A DNA stretch of 64,000 bases from Sipunculus nudus (Eukaryota > Annelida > Sipuncula > Golfingiida > Sipunculidae), in assembly GCA_026874595.1 (NCBI GenBank), contig CM049314.1, positions 3,871,318 to 3,935,317 of the forward strand, in the 5' to 3' direction. The notes beneath the pieces were generated by a model. That model saw only the letters and a list, made by a program, of their open reading frames with translations. It was not told the DNA's origin and searched no databases. Shown here piece by piece: positions 63,491-64,000 of the stretch. Positions within the stretch are counted from its first letter, which is position 1. Each line of letters starts with the position of its first letter. A program made the translations under genes and the position numbers.

Positions 63491-64000
63491 CGCATGGATA
63501 TTGTATTATAATATACATGCGATATTATTTTGCCGCTTTCATGCAGTTGTTATTCTAATATTTTTATTTTCATTATTATTACCAATTTAGTATTAATTTA
63601 TTATTAACAGCAGTAATGAATTACAAATTATACTTGATAACTGAGGATATAAACATTACATTTGATATACTTATGTGCACATTATTATACAGCTTTTATA
63701 ATTATGTCAAAGGTCATCCATGGATAGAACAATCATACTTGCAAATGAAAGACGTATAGTGTAGTATATTTTCTTTTACAAAATATTTGGTGAATTCGCA
63801 CAGTTTTCGTATATATATATGTTTGGTGAAGGTAACCGCCTCAGTTTATTCTGCTCTCTTCACTAATCCTTAATCTAAGTATATACATCTGCAAACTGCA
63901 TTTCGGTTTGTGACTAGTTGACAGGGCGGTATCACTCGTCTCATATCATGTTATTCTGTATCCTGGTTACACCCTAGCCCGGACCGGGTTTTTACCGCAA
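63008..64000. other. Presumed intron 2 of gene E, with (AT)n array
   Basis: By the gene plan of the other copies this lies between exon 3 and an exon 2 outside the window. It holds an (AT)n array at 63430-63488 and otherwise AT-rich DNA with no recognised exon. Confidence 0.4.

Overview
This window looks like genomic DNA from a marine invertebrate, most likely a mollusc and perhaps a bivalve. The grounds are intron-split genes with GT-AG junctions, AT-rich intergenic DNA, many long (AT)n arrays, many interspersed elements, and repeat motifs often met in bivalve genomes (GTGACCTTGACC-type units; TTTTTAGCTCAGCTGAC ends). The lineage is an inference from repeat style and protein character. No bacterial operon, CRISPR array or tRNA was seen.

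The main content is a head-to-tail array of five SLC16/monocarboxylate-transporter-like (MCT, major facilitator superfamily) genes, all on the minus strand. From left to right they are: A, a pseudogene (3434-7737); B, intact (coding 24371-30237, with a probable non-coding first exon near 35319-35390); C, nearly intact but frameshifted by a short deletion in exon 3 (38058-43263, with a probable first exon near 43962-44060); D, intact (52611-57472); and E, a more divergent paralogue of which only exons 3-5 lie in the window (61078-63007). Every copy has the same gene plan: five coding exons, all introns in phase 1, exon 2 of exactly 144 bp wherever it is visible, and exon 4 of exactly 126 bp except in the pseudogene. 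The array therefore arose by tandem duplication. B (428 aa) and D (437 aa) would be 12-helix plasma-membrane or organelle-membrane carriers. By eye, the helix-8 Asp that is essential in rat MCT1 is Ser or Gly in every copy while the Arg is kept, and the helix-1 Lys is Thr. This suggests the family does not carry out classical proton-lactate symport.

The rest is mobile DNA and simple repeats. At 1-1230 is the 5' end of an LTR retrotransposon (minus strand), cut by the window edge. At 9486-15760 a minus-strand non-LTR retrotransposon is interrupted, a few codons from its YADD motif, by a 5.1-kb plus-strand L1/Tx1-like element flanked by an 8-bp target-site duplication. At 16131-17070 is a Penelope-like remnant: a GIY-YIG nuclease domain followed by a hammerhead-ribozyme-like motif. 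Two related pogo/Tigger-type remnants lie at 18507-19567 and 31909-32865. A GC-rich foldback element lies at 20079-20842. Several short TA-flanked elements with CAGT ends sit in introns and intergenic DNA, and a clean 414-bp inverted-repeat element lies at 51557-51970. Degenerate tandem repeats and (AT)n arrays fill much of what remains. I found no convincing second host gene family; one plus-strand ORF at 46291-46659 is left unassigned.
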